The notes under the pieces were generated by a model. The model had not been told where the DNA came from. It did not search any database and was given only the letters and a program-made list of their open reading frames with translations. A stretch of DNA of 64,000 bases from Deuterostichococcus epilithicus (Eukaryota; Chlorophyta; Trebouxiophyceae; Prasiolales; Stichococcaceae): contig JAVTLE010000019.1 of NCBI GenBank assembly GCA_033439295.1, positions 248,001-312,000 on the forward strand. Reading direction: 5' to 3'. This document shows positions 32,948-43,879 of the stretch, in pieces; positions within the stretch are counted from its first letter, which is position 1; each line of letters starts with the position of its first letter. The position numbers and the translations under genes were made by a program.

Positions 32948-35900
32948 ATGCAGCTGTTGAGGTCGACATGCCTGCCACCCACCGCCGCCGCTGCGCAGCT
33001 GTGCCGCGCGCCGATGCCTGCCGCCGGTGCTGCCCTGCGCGACGCCACCGCGCTGGCGGGCCGCCGCCCGATGCTGGGCTCCGTCCCGCGTTCGTACTCC
33101 GCAATAGCGGTGCCGTCTTCAATGCTGGCGCAAGAGCTCGGCAACATGCGCCCGCAGGCGTATGCAGGTAAGGCTGCAGCTGCTTGCCTTGTGCACTCGT
33201 GTTAGAGTTGGCCCCGGCCGTCGTGCTGGCTGTCATGACAGTGACGCTGGAGCTGTCTGCCTGCTCAAGTGACTGCCTTGTCCATGCCATATCCACCCCC
33301 AGCTATATGCAGGGCTGCATACCCATGCGCCATGGCAAATGCGAGCCGCTGCGCACCCAATCCTTGACGCCGCGCTCCATGCAGGCGCCGCGGAAGATCC
33401 GGCCGTCCTGCACGAGGTCGACTGGTCGGCGAACAACGCCAACTACATCAGCATGATCGGCACGCTCGGCACGGTGCGACGCCACAGCTGCACTGCCGAA
33501 GCACCCCGGCACGAGTCTCGCACCTCCCTCACATGCTGCACGGTGCGAGGCTGCGTCCGCCCAGGCTGCGACTGCTGTGCCCCGGCATGTCAGCATGCCT
33601 GACAGCAGAGCTCTTGCGACTGAAGCGGTGAAGCGGTCCCTGACTGCGGGCTTGTTTAGGACCCGGAGGTGAAGGAGCTTGCTGGCGGGGTGCTGGTCGC
33701 AAAGATGCGGATGGCCCACAGGACTCCCAAGAAGACCACGGAATGGTGCGTCCTGTTGGCATTATATATATATACATGTATACGGCAGGATATATGGCAG
33801 GATATATGATATAAGGCAGGCCTCTAGGACCAAAAAGGCTCTGGGAGTGCTCCAGGCAGAGGCGTCGTGCAATCGGCGGCGGCTCTTGCGGACTCTGTCA
33901 GATGCGTCACCGCAGAGCAGCAGCACCCTCCTTGGGAGTAGGCCGGTGCACCCTCCAGATGCGAGGCTGCTCGTGGCCGCCGTGCCAAGTGCCTCGTTCA
34001 CAATCCCTTTCCAGGAGCTGCAAACCTATCGTCACAAGCATGGCGGGCTTGCTGTCGCGCACAAAGGTGTCATCATAAGCCAAGGAGGCCTGAATCTACG
34101 ACCAAACCTGTGCCAGGTGCAATGTGGACGCTGTGAAGGGCTTTGCACCCTCAGATGTCATGTTGATTTCTAAAGGCTTGTACATAGGTGCGAAGCACGA
34201 CATGTGCCAAGGGTCCTCTACCTGTACCTGGAGTTTCTTCTTCCTCCCTTAGCGCAGGTACAATGTGGATGCCTGGGACCGGTGGGCTGAGGCGATCCGC
34301 GCTGCTGGGCTGCGCAAGGGGCAGCAAATACTGGTGGAGGGCAAGCTGCGGACGGACGAGTGGTCGGACCGGGTGACCGGCCAGAAGCGCAGCGCCGTGC
34401 GCGTCGTCGCAAGCCAAATCAGCATAGTGCGGCCGTGGGGCGGCGGCGGCGGCGGGCAGGTGTGTGTCGCTTGAAACGTAAAGCAGTGTGCTGCCATGCA
34501 TGTGGCTGCTCATGGCCCAGGCTCGGACAGGCTATGAGTGCCTGCTTCCTGCTTCCTAAGAGTCCCGACCCTGAAGGGCAGAAAGACAGGATTTCATTAT
34601 GGCTGACCCCGTCGGCCGTCTGCTGGCGGTGAATTGAGCCGGGGGGAGGAACATTCTCAGTTCTTGCGCGTAAAGTTGCTTGGAAGGCTGCCTGGGGAGC
34701 TCGGCACGACGCCCCCGCCCACTGTCGCCTGCTGCACGCCGTGCATGCCTGAACAAGGCGCTGTTGTGGGGTGGCAGCCAGCACGTTTGCAGCCTGTTGC
34801 ACTGCTGCCAGCCGTGCTGCGCTCGAGTAGTGCTCCAACCTGCCAGCATCGCCGGCTGGCACACCACCGTGCTGCGCTCGACGCCCTGCCTGCCTGAGCT
34901 GTCGAAAGAGACCTGTAGGGAGACGCCCTGTTGCGTGTGCCCATGCAGCAGCAGCAGCAGCAGCAACCGCCGCAGCAGCAGCACCCGCCGAGCGAGTGGG
35001 GCGGGTACGGAGCGCAGCCGCCGCCGCCAGGCGGTGAGTGGGGCGCCGCGGACCAGACGGTCGGCGCTTTCGGCGCGCCGCAGCCGGTGGGCCCGCCCGT
35101 GCAGTCGCCGCAGTCGCCGCCCCCGCAGGTAGCATGGCCTCCGCCTCGAGGCATGACCCCCACCTGAGCCTTGCCTGTGGGCGTGCGCGCATGCAGTGCC
35201 GCAACCGCCGGCGCCCAAGGCGCAGGGCGCCGCTTGCACCCTGAGCCTTGAGCAGGGCGTCCCCAGCGTGTCTGAGGCTCGTTGCTGTGGCCAGTGGCCT
35301 CCCCGGCGAGACTTCGACAACCTCTGCCGGCAGTGCCGATGGAGGTGTGGAGCTCTGGGCAGTGGCAGTGGTTCCTGCTTGGTGCGAGCTCGGCAGTGCC
35401 TCCGTGCGTGCAGGCTGCAGCATGCGGATTTGTCAGCAACACACAGCTTTGGGCCTAACACAAAGCCGCTGCCTCTGCGAGCTGTCTCTTTCCTGGGCTC
35501 GCACCCTGCCTCTGACCCTCCGCCTGCCCGCCTGCCGTCGCCAGGGCATGTCTGCGGCGGCGAGCGGCCCCAAGGACGTGGCCTGGGAGGCATACTTTGC
35601 GAACCCCGCCGACTTTTGGGACAACCGCGACCGCAAGACCAATCCCAAGGCGCCCGACTTCAAGAACAAGTCCACCAACGAGGTCTGTGTCTTGGCGGCA
35701 TATTTACAGCAGCGTTGAAATCACCCGCAGCCAGTCGCGCACATTCTGTGCTTCTTCAGACACTTCTTCGTGTGGAACTTGAGGCGGCACTCGCCCCCTG
35801 TGTTGAACGAGGCTGCTCCTGCCTGACACGGCTCCGCTCTTGGCACTTGGGCGTCTGGCTGCCGCCGCCCGGGAGAACCTCGAGCACGAGGTGCGGCGGC

Positions 35901-36171
35901 AGGGCACACTAACGTAGGCATGTCTCGCCCCGCACGCAGCAACTCCCCCCGCAGGTAGCGAGCCGTGCGGACACCAGCTATGCCACCTTGCTGAGCCCGG
36001 GCCTGCCTGCTCATCATCGTTTGCAGCGTCGCGTTGACGGCTGCCGTGTGGGTGCAGGCGCTGTGGCTCAACGGCGCGCCAGACTGGGTGCACATGGAGC
36101 TCGCCGCCAGGGAGGGCGGCGGCCCGCCCGGCCAGGGCGGCGATGTCCTGGACGACAACCCGCCCTTCTGA
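32948..36171 (+). CDS. OSB: Organellar single-stranded DNA-binding protein (OSB family)
   Basis: Exons 32948-33167, 33385-33473, 33660-33745, 34258-34459, 34949-35128, 35545-35682 and 36058-36171, each with GT-AG ends and matching phase. The N-terminus (MQLLRSTCLPPTAAAA onward, Arg/Ala/Ser-rich) looks like an organelle presequence. An SSB-like OB fold follows: EVDWSANNANYISMIGTLG, AKMRMAHRTPKKTTEW, YNVDAWDRWAEAIR, and GQQILVEGKLRTDEW. The last two exons contain the family's PDF motif, FWDNRDRKTNPKAPDFKNKS then ALWLNGAPDW. OSB proteins bind single-stranded organelle DNA and restrain recombination between repeats. Between the two domains lies a 60-residue Gln/Pro/Gly linker beginning QQQQQQPPQQQ, encoded by its own exon. 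An alternative ATG at 32924 would add eight residues. Confidence 0.9.
33764..33815. repeat. TA-rich microsatellite in OSB intron
   Basis: Alternating TATATA followed by GGCAGGATATATGGCAGGAT-type repeats, immediately after the donor of OSB exon 3. Confidence 0.8.
34110..34138 (+). repeat. Decayed copy of an exon start inside an OSB intron
   Basis: CCAGGTGCAATGTGGACGC resembles the real acceptor and exon start GCAGGTACAATGTGGATGC at about 34254, 142 bp further on. The acceptor AG is retained. Confidence 0.55.
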
Positions 36172-37503
36172 GCGCCGCCGCGGCGGCAGGCCTGGTGTGC
36201 GCCAGCGGTGATGCCTCGATGGCGCTTCCGCAGCGCTGGCGTGCCTCTTGCGGCGCCGGCCCGCCGCGCTGGGACCCGGCGGCCGGGGACCAGCGCTGGC
36301 GAATGTAGAGGGTGTGGCGGCCGTGGCGGCGCGCTCTTTGCCCGCAGCTGCAGCCAGGGCTGCAGCTTTCGCGACATTTATCTGTGGTCCTGCAAGGCGC
36401 TCTGCAGGCCCTCGGAGGCTGGCTCCGGCGCACAGCAGAGCGGCGGCAAGGGCCTTGCAGCAGCCAGGTAATGGACGCGTGACGCCAACACAAGTTGCTG
36501 GTCCTTTGGATAGTGGGGTTGGCTGTCGTTGGTGTTCAGAGGGGCCACACGAGTCGGGCCTGCCCTCGCATGCTCTGCAGATCAGATCATCTGCAGCGTC
36601 TCTGCAAAACCCAATCATGTTGGCCCTGTTGAGAGCAGCTGTATTGTGCCACACGAGGCCTCGTGCTAGTTTAGTGGTCTGCAATGGTGACCGTGCAAGG
36701 TGTCGCATCAGAAACCACTTTGTTCAGTTTTGCCTGTACAGCAGCGAAGGAACTACCGAGCTTCTGCCTTTCAGGTTTCTAGGGGACCAATACCTGGGTA
36801 CCCACTGCCTACAGCAGGAAACCCCAGAATTTGTGGGGCACACCACGCAATATCACGACGCAGCAAATACACCTCTCAACGATACACCATGTCACGAAGC
36901 CAACCGTCCCATTTCATCCGCAATGTCATTAACTCCCAAGCAAGATGCACTGGCGACGCTGGCAGGCGCCTTCCAGGCCTGAAAAATCAATGTTCTGGTG
37001 TGCGGTACAGACCGCCCACATCAAATCAAATCAGCGAATGAGCAATCCCAGCAGCCACGATGTGAGCAGTAAAGACAAGCCGCCTGCATCTTTGTCAGCA
37101 GCATTCTCACTCTTCTTGTGCGTGCGACGCAGCGGCGTCGCGGCTGACCCTCAGCAATGCCAACCAGTCTTCGTTGTGCTGCACCAAGCCATTGCCTGAC
37201 TGCGCCTTCACTCGTACTTCGTGCTTCCGCCTGTGCCGAGCTGCTGCGCATGGGGTTTCCAAGCATCAACGACGCGACAGACGCAGCCATCGGCTGCCAC
37301 CAGGTCAGCTCATCGGTGCTCAACAGACCTTGAGGTGTCGCCGCTCAGCAGACCCTGAGGTATCACACGCAACACAACGATGTCAGCTGCTGGAATATGA
37401 GAGGGCACAATGTCATGCAGGGCTATCATCTTTTCGAGTGTCCTACAATGGCTCACGTCACACAGACCGCATGCGCGCTGTTCACTTCAGGTATGAAATG
37501 CGC
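36172..37503. other. Convergent intergenic region
   Basis: Between the 3' ends of the OSB gene (plus) and secreted gene A (minus). About 37317-37368 holds an imperfect 25-bp tandem repeat (GCTCAACAGACCTTGAGG and GCTCAGCAGACCCTGAGG). A related block recurs at about 40630-40720, downstream of gene B, so it is part of the duplicated segment. No gene is supported. Confidence 0.5.
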
Positions 37504-39325
37504 TCACTTCAGGTACGATATAAAACAGTAATCAAGAAGCGAGCCGCCGCGGTTGAGCACGCCCGTGAGACGCACGGTCTGGCCGGACTTCTTTCTGCAT
37601 GCAGCCATTGCAGGACTGATCAAGAATGAATACAGGAACATGGCCAAGACATGCAGAGTGGGCAGCATGCCGCCATGCTAAATCATTGTCTGCACAGGCC
37701 ATTCGCGAGCGGTGATAATCGAAACTTGCTTGCTGGGAGGAGGTCGAGCTTCAGGTCGCGAGCCTGTATGTGCTGGCTTTGGCAATATGCATGGGGACGG
37801 CACAGGTGCATGACAGAAAGGGCGATGTGCTCCAAGGGCTGCTGTCAGGCACTGCAGCTGTCTGCACTGGTCTTTAGATGCTACTCAATGTAAGTGTGCC
37901 CACCGCAGGGTGCCGAACTTGTCGTCGAATTGGATCAGCAGCTTGTTGGAGGCACCGACTTTCCGGTTGATGGAGATGACGCTACCGTTCCTGGCCCGGC
38001 GCGGCGGGATAGTGTCTGCAGACAGCACAAGCAGCTTGTAAGTCGTGCTGATCAAGGTGACGGGCTGGTGATGTGCACCCTGCTGGCTTGCCCTTCAGGA
38101 GCTGTTGCAGGCGACCCTCTAGGGATGCGTCATTGCAGTCTCCAGCTCGTTTGGTAGGCGTCAGCAGCGGCAACCATCGCGGGGCGGGGTGCTGGCAGGC
38201 TGCTGGGCATGCATGGAGTGCAGGCATGATCAAGATATGTGATGTCTCACTATTCAGGCGCAGGGAGGTCTTGATGTAGGTGCCGGCAGTGAGTTTCTTG
38301 GTCAACGCGGCGCCGCTCTTGGTCACCAGCAGGACTGACACGCGCGGTGTCTTGCCGTTGATGCAGGGGATGATCTTGCGGATGTTGGTGTTGTCGCGCA
38401 CAAAGGCCGGCAGGATCGTCGGGGCTGCACGGCGCAGGTTTAAAATTATTGTCAGCATAAAGCGCAGGTATACGTTCTTGGCAGAGGCACAAGTTTGGGG
38501 CCGGATTCACCGCCACAGCAGTATCCGCTTGCAAATGCGCTGCGCCTCTCTTACATACAGTAGCACCGTCAGTAATGATGCCAGGAGTTAGGATCTTGGC
38601 ATAAGCGTATGACGTGCGGATGTGGGCAGGAGAAGCAGCGGGGGTTCAAGGCACTCACTGCAAACGGTGGACGCCCGGGATATCGTCGTTGGCGGGTAGC
38701 AGGCCGAGCCGCCGCGCGTCGTGCGGAATGGCGACGCCGCTGTCACGCACTTGGAGCAGGCGTTGGTGGCCCTGTTGATCCAGAGGCCCGTGGGGCAGGA
38801 CGTGATGGGCGCTGCAGTCGGCGCCTTGGTGGGAACTGCAGTCGGAGCGGCGGTCGGGGCGGCAGTGGGTGCCGGCGTGGGGGCGACGACTGCGGGCGGA
38901 GGCCGGGCAGTTGGCACTGCTGTCGGCACTGCCATCGCCGGCGGTGGGTTGGTTCTGGTGGGGGCGGCTGTCACAGCGGGCGGCGGGCCGGCAGTCGGGG
39001 CGGCAGTCGGGCTGTCAGTCGGGGCGGGCGGCGGGCTGGCAGTCGGGGCGGGCGGCGGGCCGGCAGTCNGGCTGGCAGTTGGGGTGGCAGTCGGACTGGC
39101 AGTTGGGGCGGCAGTCGGGCTGGCAGTTGGGGTGGCAGTCGCCGGTGGCGGTTGGGCAGTGGGCGCAACGGTCGCGGGCGGCGTGCCGACGGCCTGATCT
39201 GGAGGTGGCGGTGCGATAACGCCAGGAGGAGGCGCAGCGCCGCTCGAGGGCGGGGGCGACACTTGCGCATTGCATGTCGCAGCCAGCAGCACGACGGCCG
39301 CGACGAGCAGCATGGCCGGCTTCAT
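37504..39325 (-). CDS. Secreted Pro/Thr-repeat protein A, family unknown
   Basis: Minus-strand exons 39325-38659, 38424-38251, 38015-37904 and 37594-37504; phases agree, giving 347 residues. A signal peptide (MKPAMLLVAAVVLLAATCNA) is followed by about 150 residues of Pro/Thr/Ala repeats (APTASPTATPT style), probably hydroxyproline-linked O-glycan attachment as in algal wall glycoproteins. The C-terminal 170 residues form a distinct domain: CPTGLWINRATNACSKC, SACYPPTT, ILPAFVRDNTNIRKIIPCIN, VSVLLVTKSGAALTKKLTAG, SVISINRKVGASNKLLIQFD and SGQTVRLTGVLNRG. It has seven cysteines. I do not recognise the domain. The gene is a tandem paralogue of the gene at 40732-42893, with identical exon phases. 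A single N occurs at 39069. Confidence 0.75.
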
Positions 39326-40731
39326 GTTTGAGGCGTTGCAGAAGAAGGCGTACACCACCGGTTTTCCGCCGGAAGCCTCGCCGGCCAGGCAGCTGCTCAC
39401 TGCCAGATCTGATGCCTGCGAACGGCCGGAAGCACAAGCCTCAGAGTTCGGGGCTGGACCGCTTGCTTCAAGCCATGCGCGGAAGCAAAGTGTCATCTGC
39501 ACAACCGGCCTGCAACCCCTCGGGCAAGGGTGCTCCCCGGAGCTGCAACTGGGACCAGTCGACCGGAGTTGTGATCACGCCAGCTCCCAAAACGGCGCGG
39601 GCTCGCAGAACACCGTCGCGATCGAATGAGCAGACGAAGCACAACAGGGAGCGTCAGCGACTGCGGAGGTAGCATCCGGGTGCAGGCGTCTCCCTTCTTC
39701 CCCCCGTGAACAACCAAGACCTAGGGCACCAGCCGCAGTGCAGCGAGCGCGAGGTGCTTGCGCACGGCGTCTCACCCTGTGAGGATGCTCGAACGTCGGT
39801 GTCGGCTCGTGGGCGGCGAGAGGTGGCGCGGTGGGATTCAGAAGTGGGCGTCTCTCAGCACATCAACCGCTGTGACCAGCTGGCGATCGGGAGATTGGAA
39901 CAGCTGGCGCAAGATCAGAGATCCGTAGGTCGTGTCGCACCAGTACATACTCGCACCCAGTACCTTCCCTAGCTGGCTTTGATAGCGCGCCCGGTCACCT
40001 AAGCTTTGAGCAAGAGACCGTGTACTAGCTGAAATGGCCGCCCTTCTGATCGAGGGCGGGTGGTTGATGCGCTGATGCCGCGATAGTGTCGGTGGCGTGA
40101 CACCGACCGCCGCTGCTCATTGATGCAAAGACATTCCGAGCACAGTGCTGATGCTGTGAAGGCGAGTAGAATTTAAAGTTTGCGGCACTCATTCAAGTCC
40201 AATCAGATGGCAACTCGATGTTTTCGAGACATCACTGCCTTCGTCGCTCCCCGCTGCCCCGAACTGAACAAATAACCCCGGAGCCAGAATTTCAAGCGTC
40301 ATGATGGGCAGACACCCTGGCAATTGGTTCATCAATCGGCCATTGCAACCAGAGATGGAGATGATCGAGCACCTCAGCTCGTGAGTGCGCTCAGAGCCCG
40401 ACTGGCGTCGACTATCAGCATCAGGCATCAGCGCAGGACTGCCCATGGTACGGTAGTAAGCGCTCAGCTGCATTGATCCGATGATGACGCAGACGGCAGA
40501 CGTCGTCGACGAGCACGGGGCTCCTTCATCCCCGAGCAACTTCTCCTTCGCGCCCGCTGCCGCCGCCCCCACCGCCGCTCGCTTGCGCTTCTGCTCCGTT
40601 AGGCAATAACAATGATGCGGCAGGCGCACCCGTTGGCTGCCACCGGATCAGCTTATCGACGCTAATCAGCTGAAGGCGGTCAGCAGGCCTTAAGGTTGTC
40701 GCCGCTCAGCAGACCTGCGGTTAGGCAGGCT
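39326..40731. other. Intergenic region between tandem paralogues
   Basis: Should contain the promoter of gene A and the 3' UTR of gene B. A minus-strand open frame at 40629-40189 has no recognisable domain or splice context and is not called. About 40630-40720 is similar to 37260-37368. Confidence 0.4.
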
Positions 40732-42893
40732 CTATGAGATCGTCGGTCGATTCAATGACGATCCTTTCCGAGATGTACTACAAGGTTCATGGATGAGGAG
40801 ACAAAATTTACCACCGTGGCGGACCTTAAGGTACGACTGAAAGCAGTACGGAAGGCGACCAGGGCCGCGGTTGAGCACGCCTGTGAGTCGCACGCGCTGG
40901 CCGGACTTCTTCCTGCGGCAGCCAAGTGGGGAAGTGGTGACAGACGCATTGGATAACATGCAGTCGAGACAGGAGTGTGCTTGCCATACCAAGCACTAAG
41001 TATTCTGTATGAGAGATGCACACTGCCTTCTGCTCTTGTATGTTGACGACCAAAATCTACGAGGATGTGCGTCAAGTGGCTTGCAATGGCTTGGAGTGCA
41101 CATGGTCGTAGTGGGGTTTGCACGCAGACCTCAAGACGAACGAGCCGGCACTGCGCTGGCTTCAAGCAGGGGTGCAAGGCAGAGCTGGGTTACCCCGGAA
41201 AATCTGCAGCGCTAGCGGTTGAAACCCGAGCGCTCTTGACACTGATCCTGTGCCACTCTGCTGGCATTGGACAGCCGGCACTCGGCTTGCCGCGAATGAC
41301 AATGCTGCAAGTTGATGGTATGGAATTTTGGGCTGACTACCGAAGTCGGCCATCGCATGGTGGTCGAGATGCGCACCGCAGCGTGCCGAACTTGTCGTCG
41401 AATTGGACCACCAGTTTGTTGGAGGTGCCAATCCGCCGGTCGACGGAGATGACACTGCCATTCCGTTTGCGCGGGAGGATGGTGTCTGCAGACATCAGGG
41501 ACAGCACACGTCCATCAGAGATCGCCAGACTGACCTCTTTCAGCTGATCGTTGCGTTGTCACCCGCCGGCTCATGCTTCCAGTCCAGGGCAGCCTTCCTG
41601 CAATAATGTGCGAGGTGCTCGAATGCGGCAGCAGGCATGTGTGCGTGCGCGGCACAAACATCCTGCCTGCACAACGGCGCTGCTGACCAATATCAGCATC
41701 TCACTATTGAGGCGTAGCGACTTCTTGATGTAGCTGTTGGCTGTGAGGAACTTGGTCAGCGAGCTGCCGCTCTTGGTTACCAGTAGGACCGACACGCGCC
41801 GTGCCCTGCCGTTGATGCATGGGATGATCTTGCGGACATTGGAGTTGCTGCGCACGAAGGCCGGCAGGATCGCCGGGGCTGCGCAGCCAAACAGGAAAAC
41901 AGTCATTCAACGGACAAGCGAGGAGATGAAGATTCGACAAGGGGATTGTTGATCACGACTCGGTGCATGCGCTGCACTCACACCTGGACACATGCAACTC
42001 AGATGCATGGTGTCTGCAAAATGCTGTAATGCTGGAGACTCGATGACGATATTTCATCGAATCTGCGATTCATGCCAACTCATCACACAATGCCGCAAGA
42101 GCTTCTCATGGAGAGACAGTCGTGGTCGAGAGGTCTCACTGCAGGCGGTGGACACGCGGGTCAGCGTCGTTGGCGGGTAGCAGGCCGAGCCGCCGCGCCT
42201 CGTGCGGAACGGTGACGCCGTTGTGACGCACTTGCTGCACACGTTGGTGGCTCTGTTTATCCAGCGACCCGCAGGGCAGGACCTGATGGCCGCAGTCGGC
42301 GCCTTGGTGGGGACTGCAGTCGGAGCGGAAGTGGTTCGCGGCGGCGGGCGGAAGGTGGGTGTGGCGGTCGGCCTGGCCGTTCGCGGCGGCGGGCGGAAGG
42401 TGGGTGTGGCGGTCGGCCTGGCCGTTCGCGGCGGCGGGCGGAAGGTGGGTGTGGCCGTCGGCCTGGCCGTCCGTGGCGGCGGGCGGAAGGTGGGCGCATT
42501 GGTCGGTCTGACTGGGCGCGGCGGCGGGCGGAAGGTGGGCGCATTGGTCGGTCTGACTGGGCGCGGCGGCGGGCGGAAGGTGGGCGCATTGGTTGGCCTG
42601 GCTGTTCGCGGCGGCGGGCGGAGGGTGGGTGCTTTCGTCGGCGCGGCAGTCGGCATGGTGGTCGGCGCGGTGGTCGGCGCGGGGGTCGGCGCAGCAGTCG
42701 GCACGATGGTCGGCGCGGTGGTCGGCGAAGAAGTGGGCGCAGCAGTTGGCACGGTGGTCGGTGCGATGGTCGGTACAACTGGGGGAGGCGCTCTGCCGCC
42801 CACAAATGGGGGAGGCCCACTCTGCGCCGTGCACACGGCAGCCAGCAGCGCGGTGGCCGCGAGCAGGCGCAAGGTCATGCTCAGACGCGCCAT
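40732..42893 (-). CDS. Secreted Pro/Thr-repeat protein B, paralogue of A
   Basis: Exons 42893-42140, 41878-41705, 41485-41377 and 40912-40732 on the minus strand. Signal peptide MARLSMTLRLLAATALLAAV, a Pro/Thr stalk, then the same unknown domain as gene A: CPAGRWINRATNVCSKC, ILPAFVRSNSNVRKIIPCIN, VSVLLVTKSGSSLTKFLTA, SVISVDRRIGTSNKLVVQFD, SGQRVRLTGVLNRG. Intron positions and phases match gene A exactly. Two differences matter. The stalk includes seven 15-residue units (FRPPPRTARPTATPT) that gene A lacks. The last exon reads through the position of A's stop and adds about 30 residues. A cell-wall or extracellular-matrix role is inferred from the signal peptide and stalk. Confidence 0.75.
42334..42648 (-). 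repeat. 45-bp coding minisatellite, seven units
   Basis: Units begin at 42334, 42379, 42424, 42469, 42514, 42559 and 42604, each starting near GTTCGCGGCGGCGGGCGGA in plus orientation. They encode the Arg/Pro/Thr repeat in the stalk of secreted protein B. Neighbouring units are most alike, consistent with recent expansion. Confidence 0.9.
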
Positions 42894-43879
42894 ATGGGTT
42901 CAGCTGTTTTTTCTGGAGTTTATCCGCAATGGGGCCGATGGAGCTGTGCCGATCTGCTCCTCAGCCCAGCCCGAAATCGCCCTGCAGCACGGCACCGGGC
43001 ACACAGCACAGCTTCAAGGCTGAGCGGCGCTAGAGATGTCGACCTTGGCAATGCTGAGCTACGTAGCAGGGCATGTCGACCGCTCGATCTGCTGAACTTT
43101 TGACTCTCGAGAGCTGTACGCGTTTCAACCACGACGGGTTGATGAGTACGGGCTGACTTTCATCACGGCAAGCGCGTGCGCGGGCCACGTCCAGTACCAC
43201 TTTGATGCTACATGTATCAGCTTATGCGCACCACCGCACATGCAGGGGCGCGCCGCCTTGTCAATGTTTCCTGGTCCGTGGCGAGTTCAGCGGTACAGTT
43301 GTTGGGTGCCAGGATGCGCCATAAGTACATGAGGCGCCTTGAGAACGGCTTACCGTTGAGTGGTGATGCCGGCTTGTGTGGCGAGGTGTATCGGCGGTTT
43401 CGGTGTGAATGATCAGGCGGGTCTGGCCCCAGGGACCCCTCACGAGGTCAGAGGTGACGTACACCCTGGCATAGAATGAAGGGTGATACAAATGGTCTGG
43501 ATTCGGATGAATTTGTACCATACTTGCACGCTCAGGGTGCACTTTTGCGCACTTCGAGCGTCGGTGCCGACGGTGGCTTCGCTTCAGAAGCTGCTGTAGA
43601 GGAAAAGAGCTTGCACGCGTCAGACAGTGCAGCTACGAGCCTGTCACACGCGACTCGACAGCGGTGAACGGAGGTGCAACTGCCAGCATGCGAGCTACAA
43701 GATGCTGTAACAACCTGCTTGACGCCTTCATCCTCCTGCACCCACACCAAAACAACTCGCAGGCGCATTCACGGCCGCAGCCAAACATACGAGGCTCACA
43801 ACCGGTGGCCCACCGTTGCGAACTGCGGCGAACTGCTGCTCAGGCAATCAGAGCCGCAGGAGGCCCGGGAGGAGCCAGC
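42894..43879. promoter_or_regulatory. Divergent intergenic region
   Basis: Between the starts of secreted gene B (minus) and the DUF3598-like gene (plus). An in-frame ATG at 43664 would give the latter a 72-residue N-terminal extension resembling a transit peptide. Confidence 0.35.

Noticed and set aside
40189-40629. Minus-strand open frame between the secreted paralogues
   Set aside because: It has no recognisable motif and no upstream exon, and it lies in sequence that behaves as intergenic.
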